Positions 22,341 to 30,823 of a stretch of 64,000 nt of DNA are shown here, piece by piece. The notes beneath the pieces were generated by a model. That model was not told where the DNA came from. It saw only the letters and a program-made list of their open reading frames with translations, and made no database searches. Position numbers and translations under genes: made by a program. This DNA comes from an uncultured Bacteroidales bacterium. GTDB lineage: Bacteria; Bacteroidota; Bacteroidia; Bacteroidales; P3. The stretch's first letter is position 1, and the number at the start of each line of letters is the position of its first letter. The stretch lies in assembly GCA_937884485.1 (NCBI GenBank), contig CALGCG010000071.1, positions 15,398 through 79,397 on the forward strand. Reading direction: 5' to 3'.

Positions 22341-24019
22341 CGTTTTCTTTCTTGCGTAGGCCGTGGCACCCTGATGGGGAACCACGAGCGCACGGGCTGC
22401 TCCAGCCCGAGGCCGTTCATGTAGTTGTATGTGGCCAACCGCAGGGCGGCGCCTACGGCGTCGATGTCGTAGTCGAACTGCTGCCCTCCGTCGATGGGTT
22501 CCCAGTCCACCTCGTTGTTGCAGAAGGGGTTTGGATCCACCGTCACGCGGCGTGCGCCGAAAGCTTCGGGATGCAGGCCCGAGGGACTGTGGCATGTCAT
22601 GGCGTAGCGGTGCCAGAAAGCGCTCTGCACGATACCCTCGTCGAACATGCGGCGCACGGTCTCCAGGGCGTCGACGGTCTCCTGCAGCGTCTCGGTGGGG
22701 AAGCCGTACATGAGGTAGGTGTGCACCATGATGCCCGCGTCGCGCAGGTGGCGGCAGGCCTCGGCGGTCTGCTGTATGGTGACGCCTTTGTCCATGAGCT
22801 TCAGCAGGCGGTCGCTGGCCACCTCCAGACCCCCGCTGACGGCCACCATGCCGGCCTCGGCCAGCAGGTCGCACAGCTCGGCGGTGTAGGCTTTCTCGAA
22901 GCGTATGTTGCCCCAGAAACTCAGCGTAAGTCCCCGCTGCAGAATCTCTTCCGCCACCTCGCCCAGCAGTTTGGGCGGCAGGGCCTCGTCCACGAAGTGG
23001 AACCCCGTCCGTCCCGTCTGCTCCATCACGCGCTCCATGCGGTCCACCACGGTCGATGCCTTGGGGGCGCGGTAGTCGCCGATGTAGGGCAGTGAGGTGT
23101 CGCAGAAGGCGCAGCGGTGCCAGTAGCAGCCCTGCGCCATCACCATCTTGTTCCATCGCCCCTGGCTCCACAGACGGTGCATGGGGTTTGTCATCTCGCT
23201 CATCGAGAGGTATTTGTCTAACGGCAGGTCGCTGAAGTCGGGGCAGTGGTCGATGGCTTCGGGGTGGCCGTCGATGACCACCTCGTCGCAGAACTCATAG
23301 ATGCGCGGCTCGTCCATCTGGCGCCACTCCGTATTGGGGAAACCACCGCCCAGCTCTATGGTTGCCTTGGTGTTGGCTTTGAACCACTGGCCGCAGCGCA
23401 GGGCGCCGTAGAGGCAGCCGGGGAACGGGATGGTGAGGCAGACCCTGTCAATTGAAAATTGAAAATTGAAAATTGAAATTTTTTCTTCCAATATGCTGAT
23501 CATCAGACGGTCGATGGGGGAGGGCTCGTGCTGCAGCTCCTCGTATAGGGGGTCGAACGTAGGCGCGTCGTTGGACAGGTACTCGGCATAGCGCACCAGG
23601 TCGAAGTGTTCGTCGACATGCTCGCGCACATAGTCTGCCACCTCTTCTATGAAGAGCGTGGCCAGGTGCTGCGCCTTGTCGGTGGTGCCGCTGACGCCAA
23701 AACTCCACTCCAGATGGTCCTCGTCCAGCTGCTCGAAGCGTTTGCCCTCCGGCAGCAGCGAGCGGTTGGCGATGCGGGGGCCGAGGGTGTCGTCCTGGCC
23801 GCGCAGGAAACGCTTCACGGGCTCTATCAGCTGCGCCTCGCGCTCCAGGCCGATGCTTTGCAGGAACTCCTTGGACAGCACGCGGTCGGCCAACTCGATG
23901 CCGAGGTCCAGCTGGTGCACCTCGTGCCCCTGGGCCGCGAAGAGCCCTTTGAGGTAGGCCGTGGCGGGGTAGGGGGTGTTGAGCTGCGTGAGCGGCGGGG
24001 TGATGAGCAGTATTCGCAT
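22337..24019 (-). CDS. B12-binding-like radical SAM protein
   Basis: 560 residues. The N-terminal ~150 residues resemble a cobalamin-binding Rossmann domain (LLITPPLTQLNTPYPATAYLKGLFAAQGHEV). The radical SAM core starts near residue 290 with MVMAQGCYWHRCAFCDTSLPYIGDYR, then FHFVDEALPP, LSFWGNIRFEKAYT, GGLEVASDRLLKLMDKGVTIQQT and HTYLMYGFPTETLQET. The iron-sulfur cysteines are spaced CX4CX2C, not the common CX3CX2C. The substrate is unknown. A 7-bp repeat array is translated between the two domains as ISIFNFQFSI. The next gene upstream, 24030-25211, is 10 bp away on the same strand. Confidence 0.85.
   Translation of the reverse strand: MRILLITPPLTQLNTPYPATAYLKGLFAAQGHEVHQLDLGIELADRVLSKEFLQSIGLEREAQLIEPVKRFLRGQDDTLGPRIANRSLLPEGKRFEQLDEDHLEWSFGVSGTTDKAQHLATLFIEEVADYVREHVDEHFDLVRYAEYLSNDAPTFDPLYEELQHEPSPIDRLMISILEEKISIFNFQFSIDRVCLTIPFPGCLYGALRCGQWFKANTKATIELGGGFPNTEWRQMDEPRIYEFCDEVVIDGHPEAIDHCPDFSDLPLDKYLSMSEMTNPMHRLWSQGRWNKMVMAQGCYWHRCAFCDTSLPYIGDYRAPKASTVVDRMERVMEQTGRTGFHFVDEALPPKLLGEVAEEILQRGLTLSFWGNIRFEKAYTAELCDLLAEAGMVAVSGGLEVASDRLLKLMDKGVTIQQTAEACRHLRDAGIMVHTYLMYGFPTETLQETVDALETVRRMFDEGIVQSAFWHRYAMTCHSPSGLHPEAFGARRVTVDPNPFCNNEVDWEPIDGGQQFDYDIDAVGAALRLATYNYMNGLGLEQPVRSWFPIRVPRPTQERKR
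23448..23483. repeat. In-frame 7-bp repeat array (AAATTGA)
   Basis: Four tandem AAATTGA-type units ending in a T-run, inside the radical SAM gene, at the boundary between the B12-like and radical SAM domains. It is locally very AT-rich against a GC-rich gene. Confidence 0.8.
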
Positions 24020-24029
24020 AAACGGGAGG

Positions 24030-25211
24030 CTATTCTTCTTCGAACATGTAGTTGATCAATTCGTCGGCCGTGAAGGTGATGGTGAACCTGCGGGCGGTGG
24101 TGCGGCTCTGCCAGCGCAGCTCCAGACCCACCTCGGAGGATGCCAGCAGCCCGAGGAACTCGGCACCGTCGGCGTAGATGAGGTTTTCCAGCAGCATGGG
24201 TTTCAGCTGCTGCTCCTTGCCCTCGTTGGCCAGGATGGAGAGTTCGTCGACGGTGTAGTGCATCACGACGACCTTCAGCGTGGGGTCGTAGCTGCAGTGG
24301 GTCCAGACGCCCGTGCTGTCGTCCAGCGGTTGCGGGCATTCGCGCCCGAGGGCCATGGCCAGATACTGGCCGGCGAGGTCGACGTCGATGGCTGGCTCCT
24401 TGCCCAGCAGCTGTGCGGGACGGTAGTCGAGCACCACGGTGTCGGGGTTGCCCTCGATGCTGCCCACGATGCGCAGCGTTGTGCTGTCCTGCCCAAGGTA
24501 GGGGAGGAAGGTGTTGCCCACGATGAACCATTTGTTGGAAATCATCCAGAAGAACTGCGACGACACCGTGGGGTCGTCGGCAGCGGTGGAGTGCAGGTGG
24601 AGGGTGTAGAGGTGGTTGCAGTAGTTGACGGCGGTGGCGAAGAGGCTGTCGTCAATCTTCAGGGGCAGTTGCTGGCGTGTGGCCAGCATGTCGGCGTAGA
24701 TGTAGGCCTGTGTGTAGTTTTCCAGCGCCATGATGCGGCGAAGGGTCTCGTTGCTGTAGGCGTAGACGGAGGTCTGTTTGCCGTTGGGCAGATCGATATG
24801 GGCGTGGAGGACGGCGCTCAGCCCCAACCGGGCCACCATATCGAAGATGTCGCTCAGGCGGCGACTGGTTTCGAAGATGGAAATGATCCTCAGCCACCTG
24901 TAGTTGGAGGTGTAGGACGCGGCCGTTTTCTCGTCCAGCTCGTACTTTACCTCGACGACGATGCGCTCGTCGTCGAGGTCCTTGAATGTCAGTTCGGGTT
25001 TTATTCCGGAGGAACCGACGGTTTTCCACATGTCGATGTAGCTGTCCAGGTTCTCTTTCAGCTCCTTCCGTTCCTTCTTGCTGAGCGGCGGCAACGAATC
25101 CAGCAGGCAGCCGCTGTTGGTCTCCGTTTCCGACGCCGCCGTCGGAACTCCCTGAGCCACAGCTGCGACGGACACGCAGAGTGCCATCCATAGTATCAAA
25201 ATCCGTTTCAT
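24030..25211 (-). CDS. Secreted protein, unknown function
   Basis: 393 residues. MKRILILWMALCVSVAAVAQG is a type I signal peptide. The mature part begins with a charged helix (LSKKERKELKENLDSYIDMWKTV) and continues as a mixed alpha/beta protein with no recognised family. The start at 25211 is supported by the promoter: TATCTTTG lies at 25222-25229, so an upstream Met at 25232 would precede the transcript. The leader is then only about 4-6 nt. It is followed by the radical SAM gene, and the pair may form an operon. Ending DELINYMFEEE. Confidence 0.72.
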   Translation of the reverse strand: MKRILILWMALCVSVAAVAQGVPTAASETETNSGCLLDSLPPLSKKERKELKENLDSYIDMWKTVGSSGIKPELTFKDLDDERIVVEVKYELDEKTAASYTSNYRWLRIISIFETSRRLSDIFDMVARLGLSAVLHAHIDLPNGKQTSVYAYSNETLRRIMALENYTQAYIYADMLATRQQLPLKIDDSLFATAVNYCNHLYTLHLHSTAADDPTVSSQFFWMISNKWFIVGNTFLPYLGQDSTTLRIVGSIEGNPDTVVLDYRPAQLLGKEPAIDVDLAGQYLAMALGRECPQPLDDSTGVWTHCSYDPTLKVVVMHYTVDELSILANEGKEQQLKPMLLENLIYADGAEFLGLLASSEVGLELRWQSRTTARRFTITFTADELINYMFEEE

Positions 25212-25221
25212 AATCACTTTG

Positions 25222-25253
25222 CAAAGATACAAATAACTTTTTAAATGGCCAAA
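25222..25253 (-). promoter_or_regulatory. Promoter very close to the start codon
   Basis: TATCTTTG at 25222-25229 and TTTG at 25250-25253 (20 nt spacing), with the start ATG at 25211; implies an almost leaderless mRNA. Confidence 0.8.
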
Positions 25254-25618
25254 TGCTACGGCGGCGAACGTCTCTTTTCTTAACGGCGAATGGCTCGAAT
25301 TTTACGAACGCTACGCAGGACAATTGAATGCGAATTACTCGAATCTTGAACCGACAAAATGATAAATACCTTGTCATCGCCCTGCCATCCCCCTATCATC
25401 TCCCACCATGGTGGGACTTGGGTGGGAGTTGGGTGGGAGTTGGTAGCTATATAATACTGATTTTTAATAGGTTGCAAATGATGGTGCTACTGAATTGGGG
25501 TTGTTTTCCTATGTAGCTTGTTTTCAGTGTTTTGCATTTTTATGCACTCATGGGAGGGGGACAAAAAAAACCGCCATCGGTGGATGGCGGTTGGTTGGAT
25601 TTTTGTCAAAAACACCGA
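25254..25618. repeat. Intergenic region with 11-mer repeat element, copy 3
   Basis: No gene seen. Perfect palindrome TCCCACCATGGTGGGA at 25401-25416 with units GGGACTTGGGT, GGGAGTTGGGT and GGGAGTTGGTA at 25413-25445. The rest is AT-rich without recognisable signals except the terminator at 25562-25591. Confidence 0.85.
25562..25591 (-). terminator. Rho-independent terminator of the C1B peptidase gene
   Basis: Stem ACCGCCATC with GATGGCGGT, a 4-nt loop, then an 8-base T-run on the minus strand; 28 bp after the stop. Confidence 0.9.
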
Positions 25619-26881
25619 TTATTTCTTTTTGCCTTTTTTGGTGTTGTTGGCTTTGGAGTCCTGGATGCCGAGTTTGGCCTTGATGGCGGCGGGGATGGCG
25701 TCCTTGTGGACAACGATGTTCATGGTCTTGTAGCGGGCAAAGGCTTTGGAGACGAAGAAGTTGCCGCCGAACTCGCCGTTGTAGAGGCCCCAGCTGTTCT
25801 TCACCATGTAGTATTCGTTGCCCATCTGGTCTTTGGCTTTTCCGAAGATGAGCATGCCGTGGTCGTCGGTGGTCTCCCAGTTGTCGTAGGCCTGCTGGCG
25901 CTCTTCCTGGGTCACCCAGCGCTGGGGCGTGGGGTGCTTGGCGGCCTCGTCGGCGATGTCGGCGGCGCTCATGCCGCTCCAGCGAGCCTGGTCGCTACCG
26001 ACCTTGGCGGCAGCCTTGCCGTCGGTGGCGGGGAGGACGGCGAAGCCCTTGCGGGTGTAGCGGAAGCCGGGTTCGCTGACGTCAGAACCCCAGGCGATGG
26101 TGTAGCCGTTGTCGATGGCGTAGTCGAAGATGTCCATCATCTCGTCGATGGGCACGTTGTAGCTCTGGCCCCAGCGCCAGTTGTCCTGGATTTCGAGGAC
26201 GAACTGCTCGTAGAAGGGGTGATGGGTGTAGGAGGTGATGGAGACGTAGTCGTCGGGGTTCAGGCCCAGGCTTTCGCCGAAGCTCTTGGGGGTGTATTCA
26301 ACGCCTTTGTAGTTGAATTTCTCGGGGATGGCGCCGAGGTAGGTGGCGTGGACGGCCTGCACGGCTTTGAGCCACAGGGGCTGGCCGTCGGGGCTGTACT
26401 GGAGTTTCTTGAGTTTGCCTTTGGCCACGGCCTCGACCATGCGGTCGGTCAGGGCGGAGAGCTCGGTGTGGTTGCTGAGGGTGTCGCCATACATGGCACC
26501 GGCGGGCATCACCTCGTCGGGCACCATACCGTAGTGTTTGAGGCAGTAGATGACGTCGTTGAAGGCACCGCCCTGGCTGAAGGAGACGTCGCCGTGGGTG
26601 CGGACGGCGGCCATGGCGCGGTCGTTGTAGGACTTCTCGACGACGTACATCTCGCTGAGGTCGTACTCGCCCTTGCCCAGGCGGAGCAGCTCGGCCTCGA
26701 GGAAGGCGATGCCGCTGTAGCTCCAGCAGGTACCGGCGTTGTTCTGGTCTTTGACGGAGGTGACGGGGATGACCTTGACGGTGTCGAACTTGTAGCCCTC
26801 GTCTTCTTTCTTCTCTTCCTGTGCGAACACAGAGGTGGCGCAGATGGCAACGGCGCCGAGAGTAAGGAATGCTTTCTTCAT
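25619..26881 (-). CDS. Secreted C1B cysteine peptidase (bleomycin hydrolase/aminopeptidase C type)
   Basis: 420 residues. MKKAFLTLGAVAICATSVFAQ is a signal peptide, so the enzyme acts in periplasm or outside, unlike classical cytoplasmic PepC. The papain-like triad is visible: Cys52 in DQNNAGTCWSYS, His341 in DDHGMLIFG and Asn362 in VKNSWGLYNGEFGGNFFVS. Known: C1B peptidases trim peptides or act as aminopeptidases, often as hexamers whose C-terminus enters the active site; here the C-terminus is instead a lysine-rich KKGKKK tail. A paralogue lies at 60194-61621. It is monocistronic with its own promoter and terminator. Confidence 0.92.
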   Translation of the reverse strand: MKKAFLTLGAVAICATSVFAQEEKKEDEGYKFDTVKVIPVTSVKDQNNAGTCWSYSGIAFLEAELLRLGKGEYDLSEMYVVEKSYNDRAMAAVRTHGDVSFSQGGAFNDVIYCLKHYGMVPDEVMPAGAMYGDTLSNHTELSALTDRMVEAVAKGKLKKLQYSPDGQPLWLKAVQAVHATYLGAIPEKFNYKGVEYTPKSFGESLGLNPDDYVSITSYTHHPFYEQFVLEIQDNWRWGQSYNVPIDEMMDIFDYAIDNGYTIAWGSDVSEPGFRYTRKGFAVLPATDGKAAAKVGSDQARWSGMSAADIADEAAKHPTPQRWVTQEERQQAYDNWETTDDHGMLIFGKAKDQMGNEYYMVKNSWGLYNGEFGGNFFVSKAFARYKTMNIVVHKDAIPAAIKAKLGIQDSKANNTKKGKKK

Positions 26882-26934
26882 TGTTTGTCTGATATTGTGT
26901 TAATTATTGATTTTGTTGCACTTTATTTGCGGTG

Positions 26935-26942
26935 CAAATATA
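26935..26942 (-). promoter_or_regulatory. -7 box (TATATTTG) of the C1B peptidase gene
   Basis: Minus-strand TATATTTG about 53 nt before the ATG at 26881; no exact TTTG at -33. Confidence 0.6.
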
Positions 26943-26999
26943 CATAAAAAAATCGAAATGGCCGTTGTAAAATGCAAAAACGGGGCGATTTTTTTTTGA

Positions 27000-27031
27000 T
27001 TTGGCCATGTCGTTGTTTTTTTGTATCTTTG
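27000..27031 (+). promoter_or_regulatory. Promoter of the vWA gene
   Basis: TTTG at 27000-27003 and TATCTTTG at 27024-27031, spacing 20 nt; predicted leader about 20 nt. Confidence 0.85.
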
Positions 27032-27055
27032 CCGTTTGAAATGTTTTTATATATT

Positions 27056-28432
27056 ATGCGCAGGTTGTTCATTGTAATGATGTTAGTTGTGGCTGGCGGC
27101 TGGTGGTCGGCGGCTATTGGCCAGTCGGGTGCGGCCGGCGGACGCCAGGAGAAGACGCGGCTGCTGCTGATACTGGACTGTTCCAACTCGATGTGGGACC
27201 ACTGGCAGAGCAATGCCAAGATCAAGGTGACGCAGCAGGTGCTGCTGTCGTTCCTCGACTCGGTGTCGCGCCAGCACGACGTCGACGTGGCGCTGCGCGT
27301 CTTTGGCCACCTGAACAAGGAGCAGTTCGGCACACGCCTCGAGGTGCCCTTCGGCGATGGCAACATCTACCGCCTGCAGAGCAAAATCAAGACCCTGGTG
27401 CCGCAAGGCGGCTGCACGGCAGCGGCGGCGCTGACCGATGCGCTGAGCGACTTCCCGGCCACGGGTTCGAGTCGCAACCTTATTTTGATTATCACCGATG
27501 GCATGGACGACTGCGAGGCCGAGATATGCGACGTGGCGCGGCAGGTGCAGCTGAGCGGCGTGGTGGTGCAGACCTTCGTGCTCTGCATCGGAGGCAACAT
27601 TTCGGCCCATGCCTCGTGCGCCGGCAGTGTCTTCCCGGTGGCGCACGAGGAGGAATTCGCCAAGACGCTCTACGACATCTTCCGCCTCAGCGGCCACAAG
27701 GCCAAGGTGGTGCTGAACATGGTGGACGGCAGCGGCGAACTCTACGAGACGGAGCACCCCGTGGCTTTCTACGACCACCGCACAGGCGTCATCCGCCATA
27801 GCACCATCTACAGCGTGGATGGCAAGCTGAAGCCCGACACGCTGCTGATGGACCCGCTGGTGACCTACGACATGGCCGTCTTCACCCACCCGCCCCTGCG
27901 GCGCGAGGCGATGCAGTTCTCGATAGACAGGGTGAACACCGTCGACATCACCGTCAGCGAGGGCACCATGAAGGTGGCCTACAGCGGCCAGCGCCCGCAG
28001 TGGCAGCAGCCGTCGGTGGATGTGATAGTGCGCCGCGCCGGCAGCGGCGACCGCGTGGCAGCGCAGGAGATGGGCGAGACGGGGCAGTACCTGGCCGGAC
28101 GCTACGACGTCGAGGTGCAGACCCTGCCGGTGACGACGCTGCGCGGAGTCGAGGTGCGCGGCGGTGCCGCCACCGAGCTCTCCGTGCCCATGCCCGGCAT
28201 GCTGGTGCTCAGCAAGCCCAAGGGCATCACCACCGGCGCCATTTTCCGTCTGCGCGACGGCCAGGTGGATTTCGCCACCGACCTCAACCCCAGCACCGCC
28301 GGCGAGCGCCTCCTGCTCCAGCCCGGCCAGTACGAAGTGGTCCTCCACCCCCAGAATGCCACCAAGTACGACAAAGTCCAGACCAAACGTTTTGTCATCG
28401 AAAGTTCACAGACAACAAAGATACAATTCTAA
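27056..28432 (+). CDS. Secreted von Willebrand factor A-domain protein
   Basis: 458 residues. MRRLFIVMMLVVAGGWWSAAIGQ is a signal peptide. A vWA domain covers about residues 38-215: RLLLILDCSNSMWDHW contains the MIDAS motif DxSxS, GGCTAAAALTDAL the conserved Thr, and LIIITDGMDDC-like LILIITDGMDDCEAE the distal Asp. The C-terminal ~240 residues contain beta-rich repeats (GQYLAGRYDVEVQTLPVTTLRGVEVRGGAATELSVPMPG; RLLLQPGQYEVVLHP) resembling carboxypeptidase-regulatory or PEGA-like domains. The start was chosen because the transcript begins near 27036. Ligand unknown. The next lipoprotein gene follows after 3 bp. Confidence 0.85.
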   Translation: MRRLFIVMMLVVAGGWWSAAIGQSGAAGGRQEKTRLLLILDCSNSMWDHWQSNAKIKVTQQVLLSFLDSVSRQHDVDVALRVFGHLNKEQFGTRLEVPFGDGNIYRLQSKIKTLVPQGGCTAAAALTDALSDFPATGSSRNLILIITDGMDDCEAEICDVARQVQLSGVVVQTFVLCIGGNISAHASCAGSVFPVAHEEEFAKTLYDIFRLSGHKAKVVLNMVDGSGELYETEHPVAFYDHRTGVIRHSTIYSVDGKLKPDTLLMDPLVTYDMAVFTHPPLRREAMQFSIDRVNTVDITVSEGTMKVAYSGQRPQWQQPSVDVIVRRAGSGDRVAAQEMGETGQYLAGRYDVEVQTLPVTTLRGVEVRGGAATELSVPMPGMLVLSKPKGITTGAIFRLRDGQVDFATDLNPSTAGERLLLQPGQYEVVLHPQNATKYDKVQTKRFVIESSQTTKIQF

Positions 28433-28435
28433 AGT

Positions 28436-28894
28436 ATGAAGAAAACCAAACTCCTCATAACAATAATCACCTGCATGCTAACATGTATCTCCTGCGGGAA
28501 AAATAAAGAGTGCAACAACGATGACCTTTGGGTAAACTTGCCAGCGAGACAGGGTATTGTGATGCCTTATCAAGTGGACCAACTGGACAGCCTCGTGATA
28601 AAGTTTGATCTGCCATATATGTATGTTAATGATGGCAATGAGAATATTGTGATGGATTCAGCAATAGACTATATCACTTCAATAGGATATTATGAGGATC
28701 ATTGCATAACTGATTTTAGAACAGCTGGCAATCCGACAGAGTTTGTGGAATTACAAAAAGGAAATGCTTACTCCATATTCCATCGCACCAGCGAACACGA
28801 AGGCAGGTGCGTTTACCTTTATATTGAAGAAATAAACAATGTCACAGGAATAAAGTTTTTCATTCAGAAAGGCTGGACCCCGTTTATTAATTAA
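28436..28894 (+). CDS. Lipoprotein, unknown function
   Basis: 152 residues. MKKTKLLITIITCMLTCISC is an SPII signal. The mature protein has several Cys and many Tyr/Asp/Asn residues, no recognised domain. Base composition is clearly AT-richer than the flanking vWA gene (for example many AAT, ATA and TAT codons), a sign of recent acquisition or of a fast-evolving gene. It lies 3 bp after the vWA stop and 6 bp before the four-helix gene, so it is probably transcribed with both. Confidence 0.75.
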   Translation: MKKTKLLITIITCMLTCISCGKNKECNNDDLWVNLPARQGIVMPYQVDQLDSLVIKFDLPYMYVNDGNENIVMDSAIDYITSIGYYEDHCITDFRTAGNPTEFVELQKGNAYSIFHRTSEHEGRCVYLYIEEINNVTGIKFFIQKGWTPFIN

Positions 28895-28900
28895 TAAGTC

Positions 28901-29482
28901 ATGGTCAACAGGAACTTCATACGGCAGGATAACAACTACAGGACGTTGCTGGCGTTCCAGAAAGCGGAGTGTGTCTACGACGTGACGTATTACTTTGCCA
29001 ACAAGTTCTTGAGCAAGGGCGACCGCACGATAGACCAGATGGTGCAGGCGGCGCGGAGCGGCAAGCAGAACCTCGCGGAGGGGAATATCGACGGGGTGAC
29101 CTCGAAGGAGATGGAGATAAAACTGACCAACGTCAACCGTGCTTCGCTGCACGAGCTGCTGCTCGATTACGAGGACTACCTGCGGGTGCGCGGATTGGAG
29201 CAGTGGCCGTACAACGACCCGCGCTGTGTGCAGACGCGTGCCTTTTGCAAGAAGCATTTGGACTCGGCGGTGTATAGAGAGAAGATAAAAGACCGCTCTG
29301 ACGAGACCATCGCCAATATCGCCATCACGCTGATACACCAGTGCGATGTGCTCATACGTGGTCTGATAGAATGGCAGAAGCGGAACTTCCTCGAGAACGG
29401 AGGAATCAAGGAAGAGATGTATAGAGCAAGGAAAGCATATAGAGATAGCAATGGGTCTAATGGGCAATTTGGGCAGCAATAA
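28901..29482 (+). CDS. Four-helix-bundle protein (23S rRNA-IVP/suffix-domain type)
   Basis: 193 residues. The segment LLAFQKAECVYDVTYYFANKFLSKGDRTIDQMVQAARSGKQNLAEGN matches the four-helix-bundle family first seen in 23S rRNA intervening sequences and in Avd of diversity-generating retroelements. The extended C-terminal part (RASLHELLLDYEDYLRVRGLEQWP..DE TIANIAITLIHQCDVLIRGLIEWQKRNFLENGG) is typical of the suffix-domain subgroup. Function is unknown; basic bundles of this kind may bind nucleic acid. The last residues (SNGSNGQFGQQ) are encoded by the start of a 9-bp repeat array. No reverse transcriptase is nearby. Confidence 0.85.
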   Translation: MVNRNFIRQDNNYRTLLAFQKAECVYDVTYYFANKFLSKGDRTIDQMVQAARSGKQNLAEGNIDGVTSKEMEIKLTNVNRASLHELLLDYEDYLRVRGLEQWPYNDPRCVQTRAFCKKHLDSAVYREKIKDRSDETIANIAITLIHQCDVLIRGLIEWQKRNFLENGGIKEEMYRARKAYRDSNGSNGQFGQQ

Positions 29483-29530
29483 CCATCCCGCCCATTAAAC
29501 CCATAAAACCCATTAACCCCATAATAAAGA
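29449..29530. repeat. Inverted arrays of 9-bp units
   Basis: Left units of the type AATGGGTCT, AATGGGCAA, TTTGGGCAG; right units CCCATTAAA, CCCATAAAA, CCCATTAAC, CCCATAATA. The two halves are opposed and the left half encodes the C-terminus of the four-helix protein. Confidence 0.75.
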
Positions 29531-29558
29531 TAAACAAACAATAAAAACAATAACAATT

Positions 29559-30512
29559 ATGACCCACTACGAAAAACAATCAATGAAAGAACTGCGCGCC
29601 GGTATGGGCGAAGGCCTTGTTGAGGCTGGCCGCAAGAACGAGAATGTCGTCGCCCTGAGCGCCGACGTGAAAGGCAGCGTCAAGATGGACGGCTTCGCCA
29701 AGGAGTTCCCCGAGCGCTTCATCCAGTGCGGCATCGCCGAGGCTAATATGGTAGGCATCGCCGCCGGCCTGAGCCTCTGCGGCAAGGTGCCCTTCATCGG
29801 GGGCTTCGCCGAGTTCGTCACCGGCCGCGTCTACGACCAGATACGCCAGGTCGTGGCCTACAGCAACAAGAACGTGAAGATCTGCGGCTCGCATGCCGGC
29901 ATCTCGCTCGGCGAGGACGGCGCCACCCACCAGACGATGGAGGACATCGCCCTGATGAAGGCCCTGCCCAATATGACCGTGCTGGTGCCCGCCGACTTCA
30001 ACCAGGCCAAGGCCGCCACGCTGGCCGCCGCCGAGCACGTCGGGCCCGTCTATCTGCGCCTCGGCCGCAGCAAGATGGCTTGCTTCCTGCCGGAGGGCGA
30101 GAAGTTCGAGATTGGCAAAGCCCAACTGCTGAGCGAGGGCACGGACGTGACCCTCTTCGCCTGCGGCCACCTGGTGTGGGAAGCCCTGCAGGCCGCCGAG
30201 CAGCTGGAGAAGGAAGGCATCAGCGCCGAAGTCATCAACATCCACACCATCAAGCCGCTCGACGTGGAGGCCATCGTGGCCAGCGCACGGAAGACCCGCG
30301 CCGTGGTGACCTGCGAGGAGCACCTCTTCAACGGCGGCCTGGGCGACAGCGTGGCCCAGACCCTCGCCCTGCACAGTCCCACGCCGATGGAGTACGTGGC
30401 CGTGGACGACAAGTTCGGCGAGAGCGGCACCCCCGACGAGATGCTCACCAACTACCACCTCCGCGCCGCCGACATCGTCGAGAAGGTGCACAAAGTATTA
30501 ACTCGTAAATAA
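29559..30512 (+). CDS. Transketolase, C-terminal subunit
   Basis: 317 residues: pyrimidine-binding plus C-terminal domains of a split transketolase. LSADVKGSVKMDGFAKEFPERFIQCGIAEANMVGIAAGLSLCGKVPFIGGFAEF contains the catalytic Glu that activates thiamine diphosphate. GSHAGISLGEDGATHQTMEDIALMKALPNMTVLVPAD and TCEEHLFNGGLGDSVAQ are typical. A complete enzyme needs the N-terminal ThDP pyrophosphate-binding subunit, which normally sits just upstream; here the upstream neighbour is unrelated and no such gene is in the window. It would serve the pentose phosphate pathway. Confidence 0.93.
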   Translation: MTHYEKQSMKELRAGMGEGLVEAGRKNENVVALSADVKGSVKMDGFAKEFPERFIQCGIAEANMVGIAAGLSLCGKVPFIGGFAEFVTGRVYDQIRQVVAYSNKNVKICGSHAGISLGEDGATHQTMEDIALMKALPNMTVLVPADFNQAKAATLAAAEHVGPVYLRLGRSKMACFLPEGEKFEIGKAQLLSEGTDVTLFACGHLVWEALQAAEQLEKEGISAEVINIHTIKPLDVEAIVASARKTRAVVTCEEHLFNGGLGDSVAQTLALHSPTPMEYVAVDDKFGESGTPDEMLTNYHLRAADIVEKVHKVLTRK

Positions 30513-30521
30513 AAGAAAGCT

Positions 30522-30794
30522 ATGGATAACCCATTCCCCAACCAGCAGCGCTTCTGCCAGAGCTGCGGCATGCCGCTCAGCGACGAAGTCGTGAGCGACA
30601 ATCACGACTACTGCAAGTACTGCTTCGCCGACGGCCACTTCACGCAGGACTGCACGATGGACGAGATGATAGAGGTCTGCGTGCAGTTCCTCGACGAGTT
30701 CAACAAGAACACCGGCCAGCACCTCACCGCCGACGAGTACCGCGAGGGTCTGCGGCAGTACTTCCCGACGCTCAAGCGCTGGCAGAAAAAGTAA
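30522..30794 (+). CDS. Small zinc-ribbon protein
   Basis: 90 residues. QRFCQSCGMPLSDEVVSDNHDYCKYCFADGHFTQDCTMDEMIE holds a CxxC..CxxC zinc ribbon of the putative zinc-ribbon family often annotated as transcriptional regulator-like; the remaining helices (VCVQFLDEFNKNTGQHLTADEYREGLRQYFPTLKRW) are conserved with it. Role unknown. It lies 9 bp after the transketolase gene and is probably co-transcribed. Confidence 0.85.
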   Translation: MDNPFPNQQRFCQSCGMPLSDEVVSDNHDYCKYCFADGHFTQDCTMDEMIEVCVQFLDEFNKNTGQHLTADEYREGLRQYFPTLKRWQKK

Positions 30795-30823
30795 GTTCAC
30801 ATAACAATAACCTTAATAAATAA

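Noticed and set aside
28901..29482. Diversity-generating retroelement accessory gene (Avd)
   Set aside because: The four-helix bundle is similar, but there is no reverse transcriptase or template/variable repeat pair nearby, and the suffix domain fits a different subgroup.
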